Positions 37,360-46,571 of a stretch of 64,000 nt of DNA are shown piece by piece. This DNA is from Actinomadura meyerae. Lineage in GTDB: Bacteria > Actinomycetota > Actinomycetes > Streptosporangiales > Streptosporangiaceae. Numbering within the stretch: the first letter of the stretch is position 1; each line of letters opens with the position of its first letter. The translations under genes and the position numbers were made by a program. The notes under the pieces are model-generated. The model was not told the origin of the DNA, ran no database searches, and saw only the letters and a list, made by a program, of their open reading frames with translations. The DNA is taken from contig NZ_FZOR01000032.1 in NCBI RefSeq assembly GCF_900188445.1, forward strand, positions 1-64,000, written 5' to 3'.

Positions 37360-38340
37360 GTGCAGCACTCGCGGCCTGCTTCCCTTCCACGCTTCCGCGG
37401 CCGCGCGGTCACCGTGGCCGGCGCGCTCATCGCACTGACGGCGGCGCCCAGCACCGTCGCCACCGCGCACGCCGACCCCGAGCCGTCCACCAAGGAACTC
37501 CGCTCCCAGGCCTTCAAGCTCGCCGACCAGCTGGAGCAGCTCACCGAGCAGTACAACGGCCTGAAGGTGAAGCTCGCGCAGTCCAAGCGCGCCGCCGAGG
37601 TCGCCACCGAGAACGCCGAGCGGCAGGAGAAGTCGCTCCAGGCGATCCGGCAGAAGGTCGGCGCCCTCGCCGCGACCAGCTACATGCAGGGCGGCTCCGA
37701 CCCGACGGTCTCCTTCGTCGCCTCCCAGGACCCGCAGGCCGTCCTCGACCAGGCCGCCACCCTCAACTACTTCGCCAAGCGCGACAGCACCAAGGTCCTC
37801 GGGCTCATGCAGGCGATGCAGGCCGCCCAGCGCGCGCGCAAGTCCGCCGAGTCGCGCGCCAAGCAGGTCAAGGATCTGCGGACCCAGCTCGACTCGCAGC
37901 GCAAGAAGGTCACCGAGGCCTACGAGAAGGTCCGCGGCACGATCGTCAAGCGCGACCCGTCCCAGCTCGCGAAGCTCCCCGTCGTCGGCACCGGCAAGGG
38001 CGCCCAGGCGCTGCGGTACGCGATGAGCAAGCTCGGCCGCCCCTACGTCTGGGGCGCCTCCGGGCCGAGCACGTTCGACTGCTCCGGCCTGACGATGTGG
38101 GCGTACAAGCAGGTCGGCATCAACCTGCCGCACTACACCGGCAGCCAGTGGAACGCCGGCGCGCACGTGTCGCGCAGCCAGCTCCAGCCGGGCGACCTCG
38201 TGTTCTTCTACGCCGACCTCCACCACATGGGGATGTACATCGGCAACGGCAAGATGATCCACGCGCCGCACACCGGCGACGTCGTGAAGATCGCTTCCAT
38301 GGACGGGCGCCCCTTCGCGGGCGGCGTCCGGGTCGCCTGA
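37360..38340 (+). CDS. Secreted NlpC/P60 peptidoglycan endopeptidase with coiled coil
   Basis: A 326-residue secreted enzyme. Signal peptide about 1-42 (ending ATAHA), coiled coil about 45-200 rich in Lys/Glu/Gln, and an NlpC/P60 domain from about 212. The catalytic Cys is in FDCSGLTMWAY (about residue 240), with His in LHHMGMYIG and HAPHTGD. It cuts stem-peptide bonds during wall remodelling. GTG 37360 follows GGAGAACTC. The leader contains the c-di-AMP riboswitch, linking wall hydrolysis to DisA activity. Confidence 0.93.
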   Translation: MQHSRPASLPRFRGRAVTVAGALIALTAAPSTVATAHADPEPSTKELRSQAFKLADQLEQLTEQYNGLKVKLAQSKRAAEVATENAERQEKSLQAIRQKVGALAATSYMQGGSDPTVSFVASQDPQAVLDQAATLNYFAKRDSTKVLGLMQAMQAAQRARKSAESRAKQVKDLRTQLDSQRKKVTEAYEKVRGTIVKRDPSQLAKLPVVGTGKGAQALRYAMSKLGRPYVWGASGPSTFDCSGLTMWAYKQVGINLPHYTGSQWNAGAHVSRSQLQPGDLVFFYADLHHMGMYIGNGKMIHAPHTGDVVKIASMDGRPFAGGVRVA

Positions 38341-38564
38341 CCCGGCACCCGCCCCGTTGCCCACCCCATTGCCCGCCCCATCGCCAGCCCTGTCGGCCGC
38401 GCTGTCAGTTCGAACGCCGTCCGCGGCGACGCCGCCTGCAGGGACCTACCTGCCAGGGCGCCGGCGCCGCCGCTGCGGGGTCGGACGGAGTTCGTTCTGT
38501 TCGCCGCCTGGGTCTCGCTGTGACGCTCGCCCGTCCCCTGGCGAGCGTCGGGGGGTCAAGCCGG

Positions 38565-38795
38565 CTAGATGAGCTGCCTCCGGGCCGCCCACACCACGGC
38601 CTCGATAGGGGTGTTGACCTCCAGCCGGTCGCAGATCGTCCGCAACCGGCGCCGCAAGGTCCGTGCGCTCAGCTCCAGCTTGCGTGCCGCCACATCGGCG
38701 GTGACACCGCTCGCGATCTGGGCGAGCAGCCGGATCTCCTCCTCGCTCAGCCCGAAATCGTCGGTGCCACGACGTGCGAGTGTGGCTGTTTCCAC
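38565..38795 (-). CDS. Short LuxR-type helix-turn-helix protein
   Basis: A 76-residue protein that is essentially one LuxR/FixJ-type HTH (LSEEEIRLLAQIASGVTADV, then AARKLELSARTLRRRLRTI). It has no receiver domain. The start is GTG 38795 with GGAGGA 5 nt upstream; the longer ATG at 38855 has no ribosome binding site. Isolated short LuxR-HTH proteins of this size occur widely in actinomycetes without known targets. Confidence 0.8.
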   Translation of the reverse strand: METATLARRGTDDFGLSEEEIRLLAQIASGVTADVAARKLELSARTLRRRLRTICDRLEVNTPIEAVVWAARRQLI

Positions 38796-39294
38796 TCCGT
38801 CCTCCCTCGTCCGTGGTGATGACCGCGGGGATGCAGCCGTCCGCTGCACAGGCACGGGTTGGGCCTCGATCTGTACGCGCGTTGGGTTGCCGGGTCCGGA
38901 GCCCTCCGGACTTAGATCATCGGGTTCCTTTGCTGTCTCACGAGCTTGGCCGGAGGTGGCCGCCTGGCCGATTGCGGGGTCTTACGGGGGAACTCCGGGT
39001 GACGATTCACTCGTTGGTCGTCCGAGGGAGACGGGATGAGATCGCCAGCCATCCGCATCCGGCCCTCCTCGTCGGACTCGTCGGACTCGCCGCATCTTGC
39101 CGCTGAGCAAGATCGTGAATCGTTTCAAGCTACGCTTCGGCTCGGAACGCTAGGCGGCCGGATCCGGCCCGTCAAGCGCTGTTCAAATGCGGTGTGCGGC
39201 CGATCCGTGACGGTATGTAGCCGCATGATCGGCGCTATGCCGTGCATAACTCCACTACCTGGGGAAACACTCCCGGGGCGGGACGAGGAGCGAG
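38796..39294. other. Regulatory intergenic region between LuxR-type and LacI-type genes
   Basis: No gene is supported in these 499 bases. The right part (39110-39240) is AT-richer and contains a LacI-type operator-like palindrome at 39116-39127; the left part holds the promoter of the divergent small LuxR-type gene. Confidence 0.5.
39116..39127. promoter_or_regulatory. LacI-family operator-like palindrome
   Basis: TGAATCGTTTCA is an imperfect palindrome of the TGAAWCGNTTCA type bound by many LacI-family regulators. It lies about 170 nt upstream of the LacI-family gene itself, so it is a candidate autoregulatory site. Confidence 0.45.
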
Positions 39295-40317
39295 TTGCCA
39301 CAGACCAGTATTCGTGAGGTGGCGAGGCGGGCTGGAGTCTCAGTTGGGACCGTTTCGAATGTCCTAAACCGGCCAGACCTCGTGGCCGAAGCTACCCGTG
39401 ACCGCGTGCGCGCGGCGATCGAGGAGCTCGGATTCGTGCGGAACGAGTCCGCGCGGCGGCTCCGGCGGCGCCCCGAACGCACCGCGGGCGAGTTCGGCGA
39501 CCAGCCGCGCCGCGCGTTCGGCATCGTCGTCGAGGACCTCGCCAACCCCTACGCGTCCGATGTCGCGCGGGGCGCCGAGGCGGCCCTCAACGAGGCGGGC
39601 CACGACGCCCTCTGGCTCTCCAGCGACCACTCGTCCGCCAAGGAGCGCCGCTCGCTGCAGCTCCTGGAGGAGCAGCAGGCCGCCGGAGTCCTGATCATCC
39701 CCGTCGGCGGGGAGCCGGGCGACATCACCCGGCTGCGCGCCGCCGGCATGAGCGTGGTGGTGATCGACCGCGACTCGGCCGACGCGTGCTCGGCGCGGGT
39801 CGACCATGTCGCGGGCGGCGAGATCGCCGCGGAGCGGCTGCTCGGCATCGGCCGCCGGCGCGTCGTGTTCGTAACGGGCGTCCCGGAACCGCAGCCCTGC
39901 GTGGAGCGCCGCGACGGCGCCGCCCGGACGCTCGCCAACGCGGGCCTCGGCGAGCCCGCCACGCTCGTCCAGGACGCCCTGAGCCCCACGGAGGGCCAGG
40001 CCGCGGCCCACGAGGTCCTGGCCATGTCCCCGCGGCCGGACGGGGTGTTCTGCGCCAACGACCTGCTGGCCATCGGGCTGATCAACGAGCTGACCCGGCT
40101 CGGCGTCCGCGTCCCCGACGACATCGCCGTCATCGGCTACGACGACATCGAGCTGGCCGCGAGCGCCGCCGTCCCGCTGACCACGATCCGGCAGCCGCGC
40201 CGCGAGCTGGGCTGGGAGGCCGCCGAGCTGGCGCTGGCCGAGCTGGGCGAGGGCAAGTCGCACCAGCACCGGCAGGTCGTCCAGCGTCCCGAGCTGGTGG
40301 TCCGCGAAAGCGCTTAA
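39295..40317 (+). CDS. LacI family transcriptional regulator
   Basis: A 340-residue regulator. The N-terminal LacI HTH and hinge helix (TSIREVARRAGVSVGTVSNV, then LNRPDLVAEATRDRVRAAIE) is followed by a periplasmic-binding-protein-like effector domain (GIVVEDLANPYASDVARGAE; IDRDSADACSARVDH; CANDLLAIGLINEL; VIGYDDIELAASAAVPLTTI). TTG 39295 is supported by GAGGAG 5 nt upstream. No sugar operon is adjacent; the next gene is a P450 34 nt downstream, which could be a target. Confidence 0.93.
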   Translation: MPQTSIREVARRAGVSVGTVSNVLNRPDLVAEATRDRVRAAIEELGFVRNESARRLRRRPERTAGEFGDQPRRAFGIVVEDLANPYASDVARGAEAALNEAGHDALWLSSDHSSAKERRSLQLLEEQQAAGVLIIPVGGEPGDITRLRAAGMSVVVIDRDSADACSARVDHVAGGEIAAERLLGIGRRRVVFVTGVPEPQPCVERRDGAARTLANAGLGEPATLVQDALSPTEGQAAAHEVLAMSPRPDGVFCANDLLAIGLINELTRLGVRVPDDIAVIGYDDIELAASAAVPLTTIRQPRRELGWEAAELALAELGEGKSHQHRQVVQRPELVVRESA

Positions 40318-40350
40318 CCCCGCTCACCTCCCCTCGCTCCCGCTATTGAC

Positions 40351-41610
40351 ATGTCGTCTGATCTCCGGATGACTGGGGACATGGAGGACAGGACGGCACA
40401 GGTCGTGGAGGCCGAGGCGGCGGCGGTGCTCGGCTTCGACCCCGGGGACCCGGCTTTCCGGGCCGACCCCTACGCCCACTACCGGCGCCTCGCGGCGGGC
40501 GGGCGCCGCCTGCACCGCACCGAGGTCGGCCTGCGGGTGACCACGTCCTACGACCTGTGCGAGCGGGTGCTGCGCGACCCCCGCTTCGGGCACCGCCCCG
40601 AGGGCGGCGGGCTGTGGCGCGAGTCGCGGGTCCGGAACCGGTCGTTCCTCACCCTGGACCCGCCCGACCACACCAGGCTCCGGCGGCTGGTGAGCAAGGC
40701 GTTCACGCCGCGGCTCGTCGAGCGGCTGCGGCCCCGGGTCGAGGCGCTGGTCGACGAGTTGCTGGACGGCGTGTCCGGCGAGGTCGACCTGATCGCGACG
40801 CTCGCGTACCCGCTGCCCGTCATCGTGATCAGCGAGATGCTCGGCGTCCCCGCCCGGGACCGCGACCTGTTCAAGGGCTGGTCCGACAGCCTCGCCCGCG
40901 GCCTCGACCCCGACTTCCTCCTGCCGGAGGCCGAGATCGCCCAGCGCGAGACGGCCCGCGAGGAGTTCGCCGCGTACTTCCGGGAACTGGCGGCCGAGCG
41001 GCGCGCGCGCCCCCAGGACGACCTCCTGAGCGCCCTCGTGAGCGTCTCGGACGGCGGTGACGTCCTGTCGGAGGAGGAACTCCTCGCGACGTGCGTACTG
41101 CTGCTCGTAGCGGGCCATGAGACGACCGTGAACCTCATAGGGAACGGCGCTCTGGCGCTACTGCGCGATCCCGAGCAGTTGGAGATGTTCCGGGCGCGGC
41201 CTGAGAACGTCCAAGCCGCCGTGGAGGAGTTGCTCCGCTACGACCCGCCCGTCCAGCTCACGCTCAGGGCGGCCCTGGAAGACGTCGAGCTGGACGGCAC
41301 GCCCGTCGAACGCGGGAAGCTCGTCCTGCTGCTGACCGGCGCCGCCAACCGCGACCCGGCCGTCTTCGACGATCCCGACCGTCTCGACCTCACCCGCTAC
41401 ACCGAAGGCAGGGATACGCCACGGCACCTGTCGTTCGGGCACGGCATCCACTTCTGCCTGGGCGCGCCCCTGGCCCGGCTGGAGGGCCAGGTCGCGCTGA
41501 AGAAGCTCTTCGAACGCGACGTGGCCCTCGCGTACCGGGACAACCTGGTCTACCGGGACAACCTCGTCCTGCGGGGCCTGCGCGACCTGCCGGTCACTAT
41601 TCGGGCTTGA
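40351..41610 (+). CDS. Cytochrome P450 with a duplicated C-terminal hexapeptide
   Basis: A P450 of up to 419 residues. The I-helix is LLLVAGHETTVN, the ExxR is in VEELLRYDP and the heme loop is FGHGIHFCLGAPLARLE with Cys369. The C-terminal beta strand reads YRDNLVYRDNLVLRGLR, where homologues normally carry one copy. The start is uncertain: ATG 40351, 40369 and 40381 are in frame and only the last has a G-rich stretch before it. It follows the LacI gene closely and overlaps lysS tail to tail by 14 bp. Confidence 0.92.
   Translation: MSSDLRMTGDMEDRTAQVVEAEAAAVLGFDPGDPAFRADPYAHYRRLAAGGRRLHRTEVGLRVTTSYDLCERVLRDPRFGHRPEGGGLWRESRVRNRSFLTLDPPDHTRLRRLVSKAFTPRLVERLRPRVEALVDELLDGVSGEVDLIATLAYPLPVIVISEMLGVPARDRDLFKGWSDSLARGLDPDFLLPEAEIAQRETAREEFAAYFRELAAERRARPQDDLLSALVSVSDGGDVLSEEELLATCVLLLVAGHETTVNLIGNGALALLRDPEQLEMFRARPENVQAAVEELLRYDPPVQLTLRAALEDVELDGTPVERGKLVLLLTGAANRDPAVFDDPDRLDLTRYTEGRDTPRHLSFGHGIHFCLGAPLARLEGQVALKKLFERDVALAYRDNLVYRDNLVLRGLRDLPVTIRA
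41533..41568. repeat. 18-bp tandem duplication in the P450 3' end
   Basis: TACCGGGACAACCTGGTC (41533-41550) is followed directly by a copy (41551-41568) with one base changed, duplicating the peptide YRDNLV in frame. Confidence 0.9.
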
Positions 41611-43087
41611 CGAGCGGGAACAGGATCGTCTCGCGGATGCCCTTGCCGGTGAAGGCCATGATCATCCGATCGATGCCGGCGCCCATCCCGCCCGTGGGCG
41701 GCATCGCGTACTCCAGGGCGCGCAGGAAGTCCTCGTCCAGCTGCATGGCCTCCGGGTCGCCGCCCGCGGCGAGCAGCGACTGCTCGGTCAGCCGGCGGCG
41801 CTGCTCGACCGGGTCGACCAGCTCGGAGTAGGCGGTGCCGAGCTCGGTCCCGAAGCCGATGAGGTCCCACTTCTCGGTGAGCAGCGGCTCCTCGCGGTGC
41901 TGGCGGGTCAGCGGGGACGTCTCGACCGGGTAGTCCATGACGAACGTGGGCTGGACGAGCGTGTGCTCGATCAGCTCCTCGAAGACCTCCTGGACGAGCT
42001 TGCCCTGCCCCCACTTCGGGTCCCAGGACACGCCGCGGGCGTCGGCGAGCTTGCGGACGTCCTCGATCGGCGTGTGCGGCGTGATCTCCTCGCCGAGCGC
42101 CTCGGACACCGACCCGTAGAGGGTGATGCGCGGCCACCGGGGCAGCCCGAGGTCGATCTCGACCCCGTCATGGACGACCACGGTGGTGCCCAGGGCCGCG
42201 ACGACGGCCTTCTGGTACATCCGCTGGGTCAGGTCGGCCATGTCGTTGTAGTCGAGGTACGTGCCGTAGGCCTCCAGCATCGTGAACTCGGGGTTGTGCG
42301 TGGAGTCCGCGCCCTCGTTCCGGAAGTTCCGGTTGATCTCGAAGACCTTCTCGATGCCGCCGACGACGAGCCGCTTCAGGTACAGCTCGATCGCGATGCG
42401 CAGGTAGAGGTCCATGTCGTAGGCGTTGATGTGCGTCTTGAACGGACGCGCCGCGGCACCGCCGTGGATCGGCTGAAGCATGGGCGTCTCGACTTCGAGA
42501 TAGCCCTCCTCGTGCCAGAAGTCGCGCACCGCGCGCACGGTCGCGCTGCGGATCCGCGCCATCTTGCGGGCCTCGTCGTTGACGATGAGGTCGACGTAGC
42601 GCTGCCTGACCCGCGCCTCGGGGTCGGTCAGCCCGGCGTGCTTCTCCGGCAGGGGACGCAGGCACTTCGAGGTGATCGCGAACCGGTCGGCCATCACCGA
42701 CAGCTCGCCCCGGCGGGAGGTGATGACCTCGCCCTCGACGCCGACGTGGTCGCCGAGGTCGACCTCGCGCTTCCAGAAGTCGAGCTGCTCCTGGCCGACG
42801 TTGGCCAGCGACAGCATGACCTGGAGGTCGCCGCCGCCGTCCCGGATGGTGGCGAAGCACAGCTTGCCGGTGTTGCGGATGAGCATGACGCGGCCGGTGA
42901 CGCCGACCTTCTCGCCCGTCTCGGTGCCCGGCTCCAGGTCCGGGTGTTTCGCCCGGATCTCGGCGATGGTCGCCGTGCGGGGGAAGGTCACCGGGTAGGG
43001 GTCGATCCCGCTCTCGCGGAGCCGGTCGAGCTTCTCCCGGCGCACGCGCATCTGCTCCGGGAGCTCGTCGAAGGTCTCGTCACTCAC
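41597..43087 (-). CDS. lysS: Lysyl-tRNA synthetase, class II
   Basis: A 496-residue enzyme. The OB-fold anticodon-binding domain (about 60-165) precedes the class II catalytic core with motif 1 (YLEVETPMLQPIHGGAAARP), motif 2 (FEINRNFRNEGADSTHNPEF) and motif 3 (GGMGAGIDRMIMAFTGKGIRE). It charges tRNA-Lys. GTG 43087 starts the protein (SDETFDELPEQM). It ends within the 3' end of the convergent P450 gene. coaX lies 101 nt upstream on the same strand. Confidence 0.97.
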   Translation of the reverse strand: MSDETFDELPEQMRVRREKLDRLRESGIDPYPVTFPRTATIAEIRAKHPDLEPGTETGEKVGVTGRVMLIRNTGKLCFATIRDGGGDLQVMLSLANVGQEQLDFWKREVDLGDHVGVEGEVITSRRGELSVMADRFAITSKCLRPLPEKHAGLTDPEARVRQRYVDLIVNDEARKMARIRSATVRAVRDFWHEEGYLEVETPMLQPIHGGAAARPFKTHINAYDMDLYLRIAIELYLKRLVVGGIEKVFEINRNFRNEGADSTHNPEFTMLEAYGTYLDYNDMADLTQRMYQKAVVAALGTTVVVHDGVEIDLGLPRWPRITLYGSVSEALGEEITPHTPIEDVRKLADARGVSWDPKWGQGKLVQEVFEELIEHTLVQPTFVMDYPVETSPLTRQHREEPLLTEKWDLIGFGTELGTAYSELVDPVEQRRRLTEQSLLAAGGDPEAMQLDEDFLRALEYAMPPTGGMGAGIDRMIMAFTGKGIRETILFPLVKPE

Positions 43088-43188
43088 GTCCCAAGGCTAT
43101 CCGCGCCGCCGGACGCGCCGCGAACGACTTGCGCTCCTCCGGGGTGTTGCCCGCCGCCGGACGCCGCGCGCCGCGTGGATGCCGTGCG

Positions 43189-43971
43189 CTACGGGGTGTT
43201 GCGCTCGTAGATGAGGCGGAGCCCGATGAGCGTCAGCCACGGCTCGAAGACGTCGATGCTGCGGGACTCCTCCAGGACGAGCGGCGCGAGCCCGCCGGTG
43301 GCGATGACGGTCACCTCGTCGGGGTCCTCGGCCAGCTCGTCCGACATGCGCTCGACGATGCCGTCCACCTGGCCGGCGAAGCCGAAGATGATCCCCGACT
43401 GGAGCGCCTCGACCGTGTTCTTGGCGATCACGTTGCGCGGCCGGATCAGCTCGATCTTGTGCAGCTGCGCGCCGCGCGACGACAGCGCGTCTATCGAGAT
43501 CTCGATGCCGGGCGCGATCGCGCCGCCGACGTACTCGCCCTTCGCGGACACGGCGTCGAACGTGGTCGCGGTGCCGAAGTCGACCACGATCGCGGGCCCG
43601 CCGTGGGTGTGGACGGCGGCGAGCGCGTTCACGATGCGGTCGGCGCCGACCTCCTTGGGGTTGTCCATGCGGACCGGGACGCCCGTCTTGACGCCCGGCT
43701 CCACGATCACCGCGGGCACGTCGCCGTAGTAGCGGCGGCACATCTCCCGCATCTCGTGCAGGACGGACGGGACCGTGGAGCACAGCGCGATGCCGCTGAT
43801 GTCGGTCTCGGCCAGCAGGGGGCTCTGCTGGACGAGGCCCTGCAGGACCACGGCGATCTCGTCGGCGGTCCGCCGCGGATCGGTGTTGATCCTCCAGTGC
43901 TCGATCACCTCGTCGCCCTCGAAGAGTCCGAGGACGGTCTGGGTGTTACCGACGTCGATGGTGAGCAGCAT
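43189..43971 (-). CDS. coaX: Type III pantothenate kinase
   Basis: A 260-residue ASKHA-fold kinase catalysing the first committed step of CoA synthesis. The P-loop-like motif DVGNTQTVLG (6-15) binds ATP, VDFGTATTFD (about 130) holds the catalytic Asp region, and GGAIAPGIEIS and VIATGGLAP follow. It begins 14 nt after nadC, so nadB, nadC and coaX form one operon joining NAD and CoA synthesis; panC and panD are just upstream. Confidence 0.96.
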   Translation of the reverse strand: MLLTIDVGNTQTVLGLFEGDEVIEHWRINTDPRRTADEIAVVLQGLVQQSPLLAETDISGIALCSTVPSVLHEMREMCRRYYGDVPAVIVEPGVKTGVPVRMDNPKEVGADRIVNALAAVHTHGGPAIVVDFGTATTFDAVSAKGEYVGGAIAPGIEISIDALSSRGAQLHKIELIRPRNVIAKNTVEALQSGIIFGFAGQVDGIVERMSDELAEDPDEVTVIATGGLAPLVLEESRSIDVFEPWLTLIGLRLIYERNTP

Positions 43972-43985
43972 CAGGTCCCCGCTGG

Positions 43986-44843
43986 TCAGGAGAAGTCAAG
44001 GCCGATGTCGAACACGCGCGCCGAGTGCGTCAGCGCGCCGACGGCAAGGTAGTCCACCCCGGTAACGGCGACGTCTCGGGCCCGCTCCAGGGTAAGGCCA
44101 CCACTGGCCTCGAGCTCCGCCCGTCCCGCGACGGTGCGCACCGCCTCCGCCATTTCGGCGTCGGTCATGTTATCGAGCAGGATGCTCGTCGCGCCCACCT
44201 CCAGCGCCTCCCGCACCTGCGCGAGGGTGTCGCACTCCACCTGGATGTGCAGGGACGGGTACACGGCGCGGATCGCCTCGTAGGCCTGGGTGATGCTTCC
44301 GGCCGCCGCGATGTGGTTGTCCTTGATGAGCGCCGCGTCGTGCAGGCCCATCCTGTGGTTGACCCCGCCGCCGCAGTGGACGGCGTACTTCTGCAGGGCG
44401 CGCAGCCCCGGAAGGGTCTTGCGGGTGTCGCGCACGCGGGCCTTGGTGCCGTCCATCGCGTCCGCCCACCGACGCGTCGCCGTCGCGATGCCGGACAGGT
44501 GCGTGAGCAGGTTCAGGGCCGTCCGCTCGGCCCTCAGCACGGCCCTGGTCTGGCCGCTGACCGAGATGAGGACCTGCCCCGGCACCACGCGGTCGCCGTC
44601 CTCGGCCTTCGCCTCGTAGGAGACGTCCAGCGCATCGAAGACGGCGCAGGCCACCGGGACGCCGGCGACGACACCGGTCTCCCGCGCCCTGAGGTCCCCC
44701 GCCGCGGTCTCGTCCGGCGCGAAGATCGGCGTGCTGGTGACGTCGACCTCGCCGTCCTCGGCCAGCGCCGTCCGGACGAGGTTTTCCACAGCCTGTGGAT
44801 CGAGCCCGGCGGCGGCGAGGCGCTGCGAGAGTTCAGGAGTCAT
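43986..44843 (-). CDS. nadC: Nicotinate-nucleotide pyrophosphorylase (carboxylating)
   Basis: A 285-residue quinolinate phosphoribosyltransferase. RAERTALNLLTHLSGIAT (about 102-119), RDTRKTLPGLRALQKYAV and GGGVNHRMGLHDAALIKDNH are the PRPP- and quinolinate-binding signatures, and LEASGGLTLERA lies near the end. It converts quinolinate to nicotinate mononucleotide. ATG 44843 overlaps the nadB stop codon in ATGA (44840-44843). Confidence 0.97.
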   Translation of the reverse strand: MTPELSQRLAAAGLDPQAVENLVRTALAEDGEVDVTSTPIFAPDETAAGDLRARETGVVAGVPVACAVFDALDVSYEAKAEDGDRVVPGQVLISVSGQTRAVLRAERTALNLLTHLSGIATATRRWADAMDGTKARVRDTRKTLPGLRALQKYAVHCGGGVNHRMGLHDAALIKDNHIAAAGSITQAYEAIRAVYPSLHIQVECDTLAQVREALEVGATSILLDNMTDAEMAEAVRTVAGRAELEASGGLTLERARDVAVTGVDYLAVGALTHSARVFDIGLDFS

Positions 44844-46546
44844 GAGCGCTTTCCTTCCAGAGGTTCGTACGTGGTCGTCAGGACGTTCCCCGTCAGCCGG
44901 GTCACCAGATGCCCGCGCCACGCGCCGTCCGCCCGCTCGGGGAAGTCCTCGCGCCAGTGGCTCCCGCGCGTCTCCTCCCGCCGGTGCGCCGCCGCGGCGA
45001 TCGCGGACGCGACGGTGTAGAGGTTGGTGGCCTCCCAGGCCGCCACCCCCGGCTCGGCGTCGCCGCGGAGACCGTCCAGTTCCCGTACCGCGCGCTCCAG
45101 CCCGTCCGCGCTCCGCAGCACCCCGACATGGGAGGTCATGATCCGCTGAATCTCGCCCCGGCTCCCGGCCGGCAGCAGCCATCCCTCCCCCGCCGTCGAA
45201 GCCGCACCGGTCCCGGCGACCGCGGCCGCGGGTCCGGCCTCGGCGGTTGCGGCGGCGGGCGCGCTGGTCGCGGGCTCGTCAGATGCGGCCGAGGGCGCCG
45301 ACGGAAGATCGGTGTGGAGGGCGGCGGCGATCCGGTTGGCGAAGACCAGCCCTTCCAGCAGGGAGTTGGAGGCCAGGCGGTTGGCGCCGTGGACGCCGGT
45401 GCAGGCGGCCTCGCCGCAGGCGTACAGTCCCGGGACGGCGGTGCGGCCGTGCAGGTCGGTGCGGATGCCGCCGCTGGCGTAGTGCGCGGCGGGCACGATC
45501 GGGATCCGCTCGGTGACCGGGTCGATGCCGTGGTGCCGGCACGCGGCGAGGATGGTCGGGAAGCGCGACTCCCACATCGCGGCGCCGAAGTGGCGGGCGT
45601 CCAGGAACATGCAGGGCGCGCCGGTCTCGTGCATCCGGGTCGTGATCCCCTTGGCGACCACGTCGCGCGGGGCGAGTTCGGCGAGCTCGTGGCGTCCGGT
45701 CATGAAGCGTTCGCCCGCGTCGTCGACGAGGTGGGCGCCCTCGCCGCGGACGGCCTCGGAGATCAGCGGCTGCTGCCCGGTCGCGCCCGTGCCGAGATAC
45801 AGCACGGTCGGGTGGAACTGGACGAACTCCAGGTCGGCGGCCTCGGCGCCGGCGCGCAGGGCCAGCGCGACGCCGTCCCCGGTAGAGACCTCGGGATTGG
45901 TGGTGGCCGAGAACACCTGGCCGAGCCCGCCGGTGGCGAGCACGACCGCGCGGGCGCGGACGGCGCCGACGCCGTTCGGCTGGCCCTCGCCCATCACGTG
46001 CAGGGTGATCCCGGCGGCGCGTCCGGCGGCGTCCTTCAGCAGGTCGAGCACCAGCGCGTGCTCGATGACGTCGACGCCGGAGTCCTTGAGCTCGGCGCGC
46101 AGCGCGCGGCTGATCTCGGCGCCGGTCGCGTCGCCGCCCGCGTGCGCGATGCGGCGCCGGTGGTGGCCGCCCTCGCGGGTGAGGGCGATGCCGCCGTCCG
46201 CGGCCCGGTCGAAGGCGGTGCCGAGGTCGATGAGCCCGCGCACGGCGTCCGGCCCCTCGGTGACGAGCGCCCGGACGGCGTCCTCGTCGCAGATGCCGAC
46301 CCCGGCGGTCAGGGTGTCGGCGAGGTGCTCCTCGGGGCTGTCGTCCGCGGCGAGCGCGGCGGCGATGCCGCCCTGCGCCCAGCGGGTCGACCCGGCGTCC
46401 AGCAGGGCCTTGGTGACGAGCAGGACCCGCCCGTGCGGGCGGCAGCGCAGTGCGGCGACGAGGCCGGCGATGCCGGAGCCGACGACGATGACGTCGGCCT
46501 CGGCGGTCCAGCCGGGTGCGGGGGCATGGAGAACGGAAGGGATCAC
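44840..46546 (-). CDS. nadB: L-aspartate oxidase
   Basis: A 568-residue flavoprotein oxidising aspartate to iminoaspartate. The FAD-binding GSGIAGLVAAL is at about 23-33, STRWAQGGIAAAL near 53, HAGGDATGAEI near 125 and CTGVHGANRLASNSLLEGLV near 400. An Ala-rich low-complexity linker (about 425-470) separates the flavin domain from the C-terminal helical domain. No nadA is visible in the window. GTG 46546 has GGAGGAGGG just upstream. Its promoter region holds an 11-nt palindrome. Confidence 0.96.
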   Translation of the reverse strand: MIPSVLHAPAPGWTAEADVIVVGSGIAGLVAALRCRPHGRVLLVTKALLDAGSTRWAQGGIAAALAADDSPEEHLADTLTAGVGICDEDAVRALVTEGPDAVRGLIDLGTAFDRAADGGIALTREGGHHRRRIAHAGGDATGAEISRALRAELKDSGVDVIEHALVLDLLKDAAGRAAGITLHVMGEGQPNGVGAVRARAVVLATGGLGQVFSATTNPEVSTGDGVALALRAGAEAADLEFVQFHPTVLYLGTGATGQQPLISEAVRGEGAHLVDDAGERFMTGRHELAELAPRDVVAKGITTRMHETGAPCMFLDARHFGAAMWESRFPTILAACRHHGIDPVTERIPIVPAAHYASGGIRTDLHGRTAVPGLYACGEAACTGVHGANRLASNSLLEGLVFANRIAAALHTDLPSAPSAASDEPATSAPAAATAEAGPAAAVAGTGAASTAGEGWLLPAGSRGEIQRIMTSHVGVLRSADGLERAVRELDGLRGDAEPGVAAWEATNLYTVASAIAAAAHRREETRGSHWREDFPERADGAWRGHLVTRLTGNVLTTTYEPLEGKRS

Positions 46547-46571
46547 GAGCCCTCCTCCGGGATCGGTTCTC

